From NCBI GenBank assembly GCA_001692895.1, contig KV748197.1, positions 1,493,813-1,557,812 on the forward strand: a stretch of 64,000 nucleotides of DNA, given 5' to 3'. Both the position numbers and the translations under genes were made by a program. The notes beneath the pieces were generated by a model that saw only the letters and a program-made list of their open reading frames with translations, made no database searches and had not been told where the DNA came from. The stretch is from Cenococcum geophilum 1.58 (lineage: Eukaryota > Ascomycota > Dothideomycetes > Gloniales > Gloniaceae). Position 1 is the stretch's first letter. Every line of letters starts with the position of its first letter. This document shows positions 25,969-36,019 of this stretch, one piece after another.

Positions 25969-27674
25969 TATGACGGCTCGAACCATTGAACAAATGTCTC
26001 GACAGAGACTTAAATAAATGCTTGCAAGATAAAGCGAACGAATGCTGTATTACGAAGATATTAAGCTAAGGAGCAAGAGAAGGTAGTAAGGCCACGTCTA
26101 TATACACACGCCAAGTCTTAAGCGAACCCCTAACTAGGTGACGCGCTCCAGCGCCGTCACATCACCCCCCCCCTTTGAAAAAGCCTGCCCTCAGGCGTTA
26201 TTCTCCAGTACTTGTCTATCTTGTATATAGTTATAGTTATTACTGCAGGTGGGGCAACAGTAGTCGATAAGATGCTGCAGGCAGAGCAGCGAGGATCAGT
26301 TGTAGTACTGCAGGCAGGAGCAGTAGTGGTCGAATTAAGGTTAACTGCAGGCGGAGCAGCAGCCATCAGTTGTAATACTGCAGGCAGGAGCAGTAGAAGT
26401 CGATTATGGTACTATAGGTAGAGCAGCAATTGTCAAATCGAATTAACTGCAGGCGTAGCAGCAAATGTCTATTTGGGTAGTAGTACGGTACTAGCGGCGG
26501 TAACGATAGCGGTCGAGCACAGAGCTCGTCTATTGGTTGTCTTGTGATAGCAGGTCAAACGTAGAGCTTAGGCTATTGATTGGTCGATAGATAGCAGGCG
26601 TATTGGCGCTATCGTTTATCTAGTTTATAGCAGTACGATGCAAGCGGAAGTTGTGGATTGCAGGCGTAACGGCACGATCGTACGGTCAGTGAGACTGTAG
26701 GCGTATTAGTACAGTTGTGGTCAGGTTATAGTAGCAGGCGTATCGGCGCTACTATTGTCTAGTATATAGATCGTATGCATATCGGCACGATCGGTAGTTA
26801 ATAGCAGAGTAATGCCAGCGTTGGTAGTCCTAGTAATTTCGTTCCTCGAAGCTCATATAGCTTAGTATTAGTTGGGGTTGTTCCTTACAGACAGTATCTG
26901 AGTATTAGTTAACTTCTACGTAGCCTAACAGTTTGAATAAATGCCTAAGAAGGCTTAAACGCAGCTAATGGCTTAGTATCAATCAACGTCGTTCTTACAG
27001 ACAGTATCTCAGTATCAGCCGATGTCGTTCCTCGCAGCATACGTAGCTTAGTGTCTGTCAAAAAGGACTATTCGGGTAGCAGTACGGTGCCAGCGTCCGT
27101 AGACGTACGGTCGGTCGGCTGGTCGGTCAGTCAGTCAATCGATCGTCAACAGATATACGCGTTGGACGCGTCGTCGTCGTTCGGTCGGTAGGTCGGTCGG
27201 TAGGCACACGCGTTCGGTTAACGGATATACACGTTACTTAGTCGGTCGACGAGCTCGTACAATCGGAAAGAGGTTACTGCCCGGCACGTGCTTCCCCATA
27301 GCATAGGCGGCCGTTTAGTAGAGAGAAGGGAAAAAAAAGAAGAGAACAAAAACATAAACATAAGGGTGCCTACATGGTATAGGGACTAAGCTTCTCGCAA
27401 CCCAGCTACAATAGGACTTCATAAACCTAAGACCTGAGACATAATACCGCAGCCTGTATATGACTGGGGAGCTTAATATAATGTGACGGCTCGAACCATT
27501 AAACAAATGTCTCGACAGAGACTTGAACAAATGCTTACAAGATGAAGCGAACGAATGCTGTATTACGAAGATATTAAGCTAAGGAGCAAGAGAAGGTGGT
27601 AAGGCCACGTCTATATACACACGCCAAGTCTTAAGCGAACCCCTAACTAGGTGACGCGCTCCAGCGCCGTCACA
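25969..27674 (-). mobile_element. Non-coding short LTR retroelement (TRIM-like)
   Basis: A 1706-bp unit with two 193-bp LTRs (25969-26161 and 27482-27674) and exact target duplication AGCTT (25964-25968 and 27675-27679). The empty site is seen in the inner B copy near 22085-22100. LTRs read TGTGACGGCTCG...GCCGTCACA and differ at only about seven places, all transitions. A run of C after the left LTR is a polypurine tract on the minus strand, which sets the orientation. The roughly 1.3-kb interior has no gag or pol and is made of short GC-rich repeats. It must have been mobilised by proteins made elsewhere. Open stretches at 26157-26421 and 27315-27530 are repeat shadows. Confidence 0.85.
26243..26480. 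repeat. 32-37-bp minisatellite inside the TRIM-like element
   Basis: CTGCAGGC-type starts recur at 26243, 26275, 26308, 26345, 26378, 26412 and 26447, each followed by GGAGCAGCAG-like sequence. More degenerate units with GCAGGCGTANNGGC continue to about 26800. A second repeat (CTTACAGACAGTATCT) occurs at about 26895 and 26993, and GGTC-rich tracts occur around 27110-27230. Confidence 0.8.
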
Positions 27675-27781
27675 AGCTTAAGCTTTTACTTAGCGTGGGG
27701 TAGTGTAGTACTTAGGGTCTATTTATAGGGTTTAGTAGAATTTTTAGATCCTTAATAGATATCGGTAGAAGTTTTATATTA

Positions 27782-28561
27782 GGCAACGTTCGGTTGCAAA
27801 AGCGTCAGATTGAATCTGAACTGAAAGTCCGGCAGAAAGAACGCGTTCCTTCCTAATTTGACACGCGTCTGTGGCTCTACAGGTTGCACGGACGTGTGCA
27901 ATCTGAAGCCTTCAGATTTAAGGGGTCGTTCGGTTGCAAGTTCAGATCAAAATAAGGGCTTCAGAATGGATCTGATCTGGAGCTCCAATCTAATTCTGAG
28001 GTGACCGTTCGGTTAAATTCCAGTTCAACTTAACTTCAGCCACAAATTTTTAATATTCCTCTAACCGCCCAAAAAACACGCTAAAAGTTACTAAAAAGTT
28101 GGCAACTTTACCGCATATAGAATCTAAACTAAGGTCTTGGCGTCAGTTCAAATAAGGAGCTTTAAGCTCCTCATTTAAATCTGAAGGCTTCAGATTGCAC
28201 ATGTCCGTGCAACCCGTAGAGCCACAGACGTGTGTCAAATCAGGAAGGAACGCGTTCATTCTGCCGGACTTTCAGTTCAGATTCAATCTAACGCTTTTGC
28301 AACCGAACAACCCCTAAATCTAGAGCTCGAAGCTCCAGATTTAAACTGACGCCAAGACCTCAGTTTAGATTCTATATATGGTAAAGTGCGCCAAGTTTTA
28401 GCGTGTTTTTTTGGCGGTGAGAGGAACATCAAAACTTTTGTGGCTGGGTTCTGATTCTGAGGGATGCAACCGAACGATCGCGTCAGATTCAGATTTGACC
28501 TCCAGATCAGATTGATTCTGGAGCCTCCAGATTGATTCTGGAGTTGCAACCGAACATTCCC
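27782..28561. mobile_element. PIF/Harbinger-like MITE with a nested foldback
   Basis: The 780-bp insert is absent from the inner B copy (compare about 22180). Ends read GGCAACGTTCGGTTGCAA and, inverted, GGGAATGTTCGGTTGCAA, flanked by TTA on both sides. A 3-bp TTA duplication and G-rich TIRs fit PIF/Harbinger non-autonomous elements. Inside, arms of about 140 bp (27788-27927 and 28175-28316) form a long inverted repeat, and further GTTCGGTT copies occur near 27929 and 28007, so at least two related elements are nested. It is little affected by RIP. No transposase is encoded. Confidence 0.75.
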
Positions 28562-29399
28562 TTAGTAGAATTCGGTAAAATTCTTAGGCTAGTAGATTTT
28601 AGCAGATTTTTTAGATTTTGGTTTTAGGTCTAAGCAGTAAGTTATAAGGCACTTCTACTTATAATAGGAGGCGGTAAATAGAAGCTTAAGGTTATCTTAA
28701 TTAACAGTTACTTTATATAGCTTTATCTAAGGTTGTTTAAGGATTATTAAGTAACCTAGGGTGGTAATAAAAAGCCTAATTAGTTCTTTATGGTTTAGGT
28801 ATTAGAGCCTTAGGAATACTATATAGGTAATACAGCCTAAGATAGTACGTTTACTATTAAATCTAAATATATTAATATGCTGGTTAAGGGGAGTTAGGTT
28901 AAAACTATTATCTTATATAAAGATCTAATTAATAAATCCTATGCCGCTAACTTCTATATTAATTAAAACTTAAGCATTAACCTATTAATCGTTCTACTAT
29001 AGGCGGCAGTTAACGGTTATACTATAATCCTAAGAGTTTATAATATCTAAAGTATTTAACAAGATCTTAAAGCAGAGCCTTTTTAGAGAGTAACTTAGCT
29101 CTAGGATTTTCCTTTTAAAGGTAATTAGGGCGGAGTTCTTATAGCGTATTAGTTGTAGCTTCGTCCTTATAAGTAGTATTTATTAGATAACAAGTTAGAG
29201 CTAAATAATAATTAAGGTTAGTAGATAGAGCTTAGTTAAGGCAATTAGTTATTTATACTGGTTATCCGTTTATATATTTAGAATAACGGGATACCACCTA
29301 TACTAGTTATTTATATATATATATTTAGGGTAGCGGGATAGAGTAGTAACTTATAATATAAGCGTCGCTTCTACACTTAAAATAAAGGCTATATTTAAT

Positions 29400-30342
29400 A
29401 ATAGATTCAATTTACCGTCCGACCTGGTCCCCCTAATAGGTCCACACAGACTAATTCCTATGGGAAAAACCTCCTTATTTATAGAGAAAAACCCCATTTT
29501 TTAAGGTGTACAAAAAACCTCCAGGGGAGACGTAAGAGGTAATACTTCCAGGTAGCATCCGTATTACTTTAACAAGAGGAAAAACACCGTCAGGTTACTG
29601 CTCCGAGACTCTCCCCTTGCGCGGGAAAGTGTCTAAAATGCCTGTCTTGCCCCATCTGCCACTTGAACCATTTTTGCCACGTTTATATATTGCCTATATA
29701 AAGTTATATGCCTGTCCCTAGCTCCTTTTCCAAGTCTCCTATAAATATCTCCTGATAATAACGCTTGCGCTCCACCCGGGCCTATATACTAAGGTCTCTT
29801 ATCCATTTATTTATCAAAAGGTTTCTATAACGGGGTGTATATAACTTGGTATTGCTTTTGCCCTAGGGCCCAAACCCAGGCCCTTACACCTATTTGTGAG
29901 GTGTAGGAGGACGCTCTAGTATATAGGGGGGACCAGTCCCTATAACTAGATACCCAGGTTGCCAGGTAATGTTAAAATAGGGGGCCTCTGCTACGCTCAG
30001 GGCGCGGATTGTTTGCGTATGTGTATGGCTGCTGTGCAGTGTATGTAGTATTCGTAGGAGGGAGGGGGTACGCCGGAGGGATGATTGCTTGTTAATTCGA
30101 ATGACCGAACGTATATAATAGACGTGGTAGCTATATTCAAACTTTTTGCTGGGGCTCACCCCCCAGTGAAAAAATTTCACACCACCACCACCACGTCGCT
30201 GCGCAGGCGCTGCGCAGCCGTACACACGTCTCTGCGTTTGCTCTGGTAGTCTATTGACACGATCCAAATGGAACATCAATAGTAGCTGCCAGGTTCCCGG
30301 GCTCCACCGCGTGGAGGTGCAGAGGCCGATTTCATCGAGCCC
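29400..30342. mobile_element. 943-bp unidentified insert with 15-bp target duplication
   Basis: Flanked by perfect 15-bp direct repeats AAGGCTATATTTAAT (29385-29399 and 30343-30357) and inserted in the gag-side region of outer B. A long exact duplication suggests target-primed insertion of a LINE/SINE type, but no poly-A tail was seen. It is GC-normal and not RIP-decayed. A perfect 9-bp-stem hairpin (GCTGCGCAG/CTGCGCAGC) lies at 30198-30218. A 129-codon minus-strand open frame (29890-30279) resembles nothing I know and contains low-complexity runs. Family unknown. Confidence 0.65.
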
Positions 30343-31316
30343 AAGGCTATATTTAATGTGTTATTTACGTTCAGCAGACCCTTTTAGGGCGTAAGAGAGG
30401 GTTCTGGTATTAATATCTATAATATTTAGGTCCTTATAGGTCTTATACGGCTAAAGGGCGAAGTATTAAGGTATATATTTTAGGGTAAGGCGTAGTATAT
30501 TGTTATATAAGCCATTAATAACATTAGCATAGGCGGTGAGGGTATTTAGTAGCTTAACTCCTATAAGGGAAGCCTTTAGTTTAGAGTTTAAGGACTTTAC
30601 TAGGCAATTAATTAAAGCAGGTTTGTTCTATTTAATCTCTTTAATATAGCGGTAGAATTTAGCGAAGTATAATAGAAAGCTCTTAGATTTTATATTATCT
30701 TATTTAGTTTTCTTTATACTATAGTAATTTAGTTAGGGTCGCTATAAGATACTTTTAGTATAGTAACTAGTTCTTCTATAGTACTCGGTTAGAATAGGTA
30801 TATAGTTTCTATAGCGTTTCCTATTAAGCGGCTTATAGCGTAATATAACTAGCTATTAGGAGTAGGGTAGTGGTTAATATTACCATTTAGCTTGTTTTTA
30901 AGTTGGTTAAAAAAGGAGTATAGTTTACTTCTTTTGCCTAAATAGGCGGGAGGATTAGGGAGACATTTAGTTAACTTCTTTATAGGGGCACTAGTTGGCG
31001 AATTTAGGGTTAAGGAGCTAGTTTTAGGCACATTTTCTCTACCTAATATTTATAGGTTAATACCGGTAGGGGCAAGTAGGGGTAATAGTGTGGTACATAG
31101 TAGGTTTTAACGGAACCCTTTAATTCCTTTTTTTTAGAGATTTAATTAACTTATAATATTAGGCTTTTTAGCGGGTAAGGGTGTCCGTAAAAGCCTATTA
31201 TAGGGTCTCTATCTGTTTAGAAAATATAGTATATAGGTTTTTTACAGATATAAGGGCTTTTATGTTATTTTATATACTAGTCGGGCGGTATAGGGTATAG
31301 GTTTAACGCAATATAG

Positions 31317-31672
31317 TATTACGGTGTAAGTATAAACGACGATAATATATAGCAAAGTAGATATTATTAAGCTATATATATAAACTATATAATAAGATTA
31401 AGACGTTATATAAGGAAAGAAGGTAGAAAACGGGAAAAAAGAGTATATATTATGGACTTAGTTGCTTAGTCAATATATATGGAGCAGAATAGGATTTGGG
31501 TGGTAGTCCTAGCAGAACTTAGCAGGATTTAGTAAAACTTAGTAGAATATAGCAGAATATAGCAGAATATAGTAGATTGCCGTCAGATTGCTATCTTATA
31601 GTCAGTCTCTAGTTGCTAAGTTGGTGGAAATAGGTGGACGTGTATAAGGTGTTATAGGGGTGTCCCATAACA
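31317..31672 (-). repeat. Right LTR of outer gypsy B
   Basis: A 356-bp LTR, TATTACGGTG...CATAACA, followed directly by the ATAAG duplication and then the resumed gypsy A reading. Confidence 0.85.
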
Positions 31673-32302
31673 ATAAGGAAGCCTAAATAGTAGCCTATAT
31701 AATCTAAAAATAGCCTAAAAATTAATAGAATAGTAGATAAATAAATATAGGCGCGAGCCTAACTTTATTATAGATAATATAGTCTAAGTTATAATAAACA
31801 ACTAGAAAATAAATCGACCTAGCTATAAGCTAAACTATTAAATAGTAGGAATATATAAGGTAAAGCTCCTAGATTTAATTAAGGTTTACCCTATTTTCTT
31901 GCTAAATAAGCTATAAAAGGCTATAAATAACCTATTACCTAGATAAAAAAATAAACTTCCCCTACTAATTTAAGTTAACGGCAATAATAAATAGGAAATT
32001 AAAGAAAGACTTACCTATAAACTAGTAAGGAGAACACTAAAATACCGCGTTAGTTAGAAGGGCTATGACTTAAATTATACCTAGTACCCTATATAGAACT
32101 TTATTAGCAGTCCCTATAAGCTTTAAGAATTTTAAAGCCGTTACCCTAATAAACTAAAACCCCTAAAGTACTTAGATAAGTAAATAAAGTACTAGTATAA
32201 TAAAGATAATAAGCTACTAAAAGAATATAAGGATAAGAACGCCCTATAAGTATAATATAGATATATAAAGCCTAAGGGCAGGCTTTACTTAGGGGGGGGT
32301 AA
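31673..32302 (+). mobile_element. Gypsy A, right part (integrase C-terminus, chromodomain-like tail)
   Basis: Plus-strand reading resumes the integrase tail of A after gypsy B. It continues into a chromodomain-like C-terminal stretch (about 32010-32150) typical of chromoviral gypsy elements, all with RIP stops. An AGGGGGGGGT polypurine tract at 32291-32300 precedes the LTR. Confidence 0.75.
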
Positions 32303-32528
32303 TGTTACGGCATTAGCAGAAAATGGTAGAACTTGGTTAGCAGAACTTAGTAGAACTTTATAGTTACGTAATAAGAGGACGGTATAAAAGAACCCTACTT
32401 CGACCGGCGCTACTCTTCTTCTCCTTCCCTTTCTCTAGCTTTAGATCCTCGTTTATAGACAATCCAATTATATAGGCTTGCGCGTCTATTTTGCCATACC
32501 CGTGCCTTAATTAACTAAGTCGCTAACA
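32303..32528 (+). repeat. 3' LTR of gypsy A
   Basis: A 226-bp LTR, TGTTACGGCA...GCTAACA, matching the solo LTR at 10144-10326. No 5' partner is in the window. Confidence 0.8.
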
Positions 32529-33255
32529 TAGATAGAGGAAGTATAGTAACTGGCAGAAATACGCGTTCTTAAATTAGAAGAAGGCAATATAGTAATATAT
32601 AATCCATTAAATTAAAAGCTCTTTACAGCTTTTAAAGTTATAATTAAATTTAAAAGACTAAGCCGCCGGGTAAGCCTTAACCGTTAGTTAATTTAACGCT
32701 TAAGGAGTGCTTTAGTTAAGCTCACCACTAATTTTATCTATATAGTAACCCTTATAGAGGTAATTTAGGGCAGAACTTCTTTTAGATAATATAATTAGCA
32801 GCTTCTGCTTAGCCTTTACTTGCTTATAAAGATAGTAGTAGTAGTATTATACTTTACTATTGCCGTCCTCTAATTAGATATCCTTATCCTAGTTCTAAAT
32901 TAGTAAAGTTCGCTACCTCATTACTTTTAGATCCTTTATTAAAATTCTACACTAAATATACTATTTACTCTATAATTTAAACTCCTCTACCTTATTTAAC
33001 GCGTTGATAGCCTTTAGGTTAATTAATTTAGGGGCAAGGATAACGTTATAAGAAGGTTTAGAAAGGCGGGCAGGAAGATATTAATTTATAGTAACTAGGA
33101 AGGTGGTAATGGAAAGGGAGAGGCTAAATTAAAGGATGCTTTTAGAAGTAATAGCAGCAAAAATAGCGACAGGGGGGCTTAAATATAAGTTAAGCTCCTT
33201 ATTCTGTAAACAAATACAAGTAAGCTCAAAAGGATTATTATCGCTACTCCTCTAG
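32529..33255. other. AT-rich decayed DNA, no gene seen
   Basis: RIP-like composition between the gypsy A LTR and the gene island. Translations in all frames are full of stops and I recognised no element. The RIP-type composition stops near 33200. Confidence 0.6.
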
Positions 33256-33284
33256 TTGGATGGGCTCTCTATACTGACTACAAG

Positions 33285-33420
33285 ACGCCCTATCCTTATC
33301 CTGATTAGGTATAGGCTCTGGAGCGCCAGGAGCGCCAGAGGCCTTAAATCCACCCTATCCACCAATCAAATTCGAGGATCCAGCTCCAATACAAGCTTCA
33401 GTCCGGCCGGGAGCGCCATT
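33285..33420 (-). repeat. Left island-boundary repeat (inverted relative of 44255-44410)
   Basis: Shares with the reverse strand of 44255-44410 the ordered motifs TTAGGTATA, GCGCC/GCGCTCC repeats, GGCCTTAAATCCAC and GGAGCGCCA. The two are clearly diverged but collinear. It lies where base composition changes from AT-rich to normal. The family is unknown. Confidence 0.55.
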
Positions 33421-33861
33421 AAGAACCCGGTCCAATAAGAGCACTGCTACTAGCCACCAACGCCTCCGTGGGAATGGGTTTCGCGTATAGAACCTCCGCA
33501 TGATAGAGGTACGGGGAAGCAAAGTTGAATGTCATCACGAATATGCCTAATCTTCATTCGGTTTATACAACAAAGTAAAGTACTTGGACTAGATATCTAG
33601 TACTTATCAAGGAGAGATGCTTAGGCCGTTGAAGAAATTCAAGCATAAGGAGAAGTTCATGACAGATCTTTCGTGGCCACCGCCAGTCGCTGGGCAGGAT
33701 GGGAGTGAGGGGAGTGCTTTGGTTAAATGTCCTAAGACCGTAGCTGAAATGCGGTGGTTTCCAAGAACATAGGCAACATTTTAAGCAGCCACAAATTTGG
33801 GCTTTGGGCACAACACATGATACATCTATATTAAGTTTGATTATTCATTATACGATGGCAA

Positions 33862-34200
33862 ATGGTCTGCGAGACGAATGCCCTGAATAGACAGCCAAAA
33901 AAGGCAGATACTGGTCGATGGACAACTCACATGATTTTAGTTTCCGACACGTGCTCGACAGAAGACATAAAGGCTATTGCAGACCGTGGCTACAACTACT
34001 ATTTATGCCATTTGCTTAGCCCTAGCATCGCTTGGGTAAGCCGCATTTCTGGTATGCGAAATGTTGGCAGTCATAGATCCTCTTGCTATCGGGCTAAACC
34101 AAGAAGGGTTTCTCCACGATACAAAGAGTGTCATATGCCTTCAGAAGATCAGTCGCGAATCCATGAATCTCCGAGCTTGATGTGCTTCTACTCACGTTAG
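33862..34200 (+). CDS. Hypothetical ORF, 112 codons
   Basis: An ATG-initiated open frame in GC-normal DNA, ending 4 bp from the stop of the convergent BTB gene. I recognise no domain, signal peptide or membrane segment. It could be a gene fragment, part of a spliced gene, or chance. The preceding 33420-33861 has normal composition but no supported gene. Confidence 0.2.
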   Translation: MVCETNALNRQPKKADTGRWTTHMILVSDTCSTEDIKAIADRGYNYYLCHLLSPSIAWVSRISGMRNVGSHRSSCYRAKPRRVSPRYKECHMPSEDQSRIHESPSLMCFYSR

Positions 34201-34204
34201 TAGG

Positions 34205-35151
34205 TCACCGCCCTTCTATGCAAGCCTGCTGGTCAAACATGGTCCTTTTCCGAATTACTACCGTCCTCAGCAACGGCTCATCCACATATTCATCATCCGC
34301 ATCACCTTGAACTTTTCTGCAAGTCTTCCCACACGCGCTAGGGTTTCCTCTATGGACTGTAATATTTCGCGGGCAAACGTAGACTTTTTCCGTTGTCCAG
34401 ACAGGATAGATGTCCGTCTCAATATCTGTTCCTGTGGTCTCATCAATAGCATCCACGCCTTCCCGCTCCAGCGCAGTACGCGTAACCTTCACCGCCTGAA
34501 AGTATTCTTTATCGCGAATCCATTTCTCTAGTCGTGGTATTTGGAAGTACTTTGCCTCTTCCAATAGCGCAAGGTACATGCCGTGGTCATGACCCTTCAA
34601 ATTGTCGTAGAAAATCGGAAGCACACCTCGTCGGAGATAGCGCAGAATGTGTTTGAAAAGGTCAGCATCAGCGTCGATGAAATACGACCCGTCTTCCTGC
34701 GTATTGTCCCAGCGTCCAGAGAGTAAGGAGGAAAAGAAGCCGCTTTCTTCCGTCAAAGTTGCAGCAGTAGTGACAAATCGCTGTTCGCCGACTTCGAGGG
34801 TAATTTTCGTGCCCACTGCTGGCAGAGGTGAGATACACCCATCTTCAGATGCTGCATCGGCTCCGGAAATGGCGTTATCGGAAGTCTCGTCCTCCATTGT
34901 ATCTGGGCCGGGTGTCGCTGCGTTGAAGCCGTCCACTAGTTGCGCAAGCGCGAATATCTCTGGTGATGCACCTGAGTTTGATTGTTCTCAAGAAGAGTGG
35001 CGAGATAATCTCGTTTGGTGAAGATTTACATGGAGGAATATGAGCACATACCTTGAATATCGTTGTTAGAGGCCTTTTCTAGTATCTTCACGTCAGTTAG
35101 GATTCCCTTCTCGACTATGCGGGATTTCAGCTGGAGCCAATCATATGGGTT
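34205..35151 (-). CDS. BTB/POZ (T1/KCTD-type) domain protein, two exons, 5' end unresolved
   Basis: Exon 2 (34971-34205) holds a BTB/POZ fold of the potassium-channel-tetramerisation type at about residues 88-187 of the joined frame: ITLEVGEQRF, a FFSSLLSGRW-like middle and LEEAKYFQIPRLEKWI at its end. Such domains oligomerise and often link substrates to cullin-3 ligases; the partner here is unknown. The tail carries C-x9-C-x3-C, with no known domain. A GTATGT...CTCAG intron (34972-35051) joins exon 1 (35052-35151) in frame and gives about 288 residues with N-terminal YDWLQLKSRIVEKGILTDVK. Exon 1 runs back to a TAA at 35152-35154 without any ATG; the first in-frame ATG is at residue 59, in exon 2. 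Either a further exon exists or the start has been lost. The GTG at 34936 is only a chance open-frame edge. Confidence 0.7.
34972..35051 (-). other. Intron of the BTB gene
   Basis: 80 bp, GTATGT donor and CTCAG acceptor on the minus strand. Splicing keeps the reading frame and removes the TGA that ends the exon 2 frame upstream. The size is typical for filamentous fungi. Confidence 0.65.
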
Positions 35152-35394
35152 TTATGGCGGGTTGGCCCAACTTTAGTAAGGCGGCAAAAGAAAGGCTGTG
35201 CGGAAAGATTGTAAACTCGGTTAAGGTGAAGCTATCTGCGAAGTTAGGCTTTGCAGAGTCATGTCAAAATATCGATTACTAATTTACTGAACAGCTTGAC
35301 TATCAATTTTAAGCAAAGGTGTGAATAATTATGACGTGATTATTCGTTCGTATGTAGGGCATGTTAGACTACTTCTACGTTGTGCAGTCCTTTG

Positions 35395-35628
35395 TCAATT
35401 CATAGGATTATCATAGCTAGAGCTTCTGACTGGCGCCCCAGTTAACTCATGAAACCAGAGCTGTGTAACGTCCAAGCCAATAATGTGGAAGTAAAAGCCA
35501 CTAGCTTGGAGGTTACCTCCAAAAAGAGCTAGAGCGATCGAAAAAATGACCATCATCTGCAGCTCGCTGAAACTTTCTAGCTCCAGTTTGTCATGGAAGC
35601 TTGAATACACCCTCGCGAAGTCCCGCAT
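35395..35628 (-). CDS. Hypothetical ORF, 77 codons, one hydrophobic segment
   Basis: Opens with ATG directly after a CTGACAG that could be an intron acceptor, so it may be a terminal exon. Residues 25-51 are hydrophobic (MMVIFSIALALFGG and on) and could span a membrane once. No family recognised. Sequence between the neighbours (35155-35394 and 35629-36019) is GC-normal without a supported gene. Confidence 0.25.
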   Translation of the reverse strand: MRDFARVYSSFHDKLELESFSELQMMVIFSIALALFGGNLQASGFYFHIIGLDVTQLWFHELTGAPVRSSSYDNPMN

Positions 35629-36019
35629 CTGTCAGCAGGGCTTCAGATCCTACGTTTTGCGAATCAGAAACTTGCATTCGCCCTCCGATCGAGAAAATCA
35701 GTCAGTGGCGAGATTCCGAGCAATAGTGACGTACTATGTACATAACACTACACTAATAGGCTGCGGCTGTGTTCGTGCCAGCTAGTTTTCCAATGCCACT
35801 AATGCCAAATAAACCTTTCAAGCTTCACTTCTCGTCCTCACGTGAAAGCATTGCACAACAAGGCCTGCATCATTTTGTATCCTAGCGCTTCAAGTGGCGC
35901 TGTATCTACCGCCAATTACCCTTCCAATTAAAATTTGTTGTTGCTCCATTCCGGCTTTTCCTTATGGCAAGTTTCTAGCTAGACAAATTACGGTCTAGAG
36001 GCCGCAACCGCATTGCAGC

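Larger units (their letters stand above)
10738..31672 (-). mobile_element. Outer Ty3/gypsy B element with many nested insertions
   Basis: Bounded by LTRs 10738-11095 and 31317-31672 and by an exact 5-bp target duplication, ATAAG (10733-10737 and 31673-31677), inside gypsy A. Its own internal DNA is 11096-11376, 17536-18428, 24377-25968, 27680-27781, 28565-29399 and 30358-31316; the gaps are later insertions. On the minus strand it reads gag (about 31.0 kb), reverse transcriptase and integrase, with RIP stops throughout. Compared with the inner B copy it lacks about 865 bp (equivalent to 20363-21228), replaced by 24740-25103. A purine run (AAAGGGGGG on the minus strand) next to the left LTR is the polypurine tract. 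Confidence 0.85.

Noticed and set aside
28283..28549. 88-codon minus-strand ORF
   Set aside because: It falls wholly in the MITE foldback; the open frame follows from inverted-repeat sequence.
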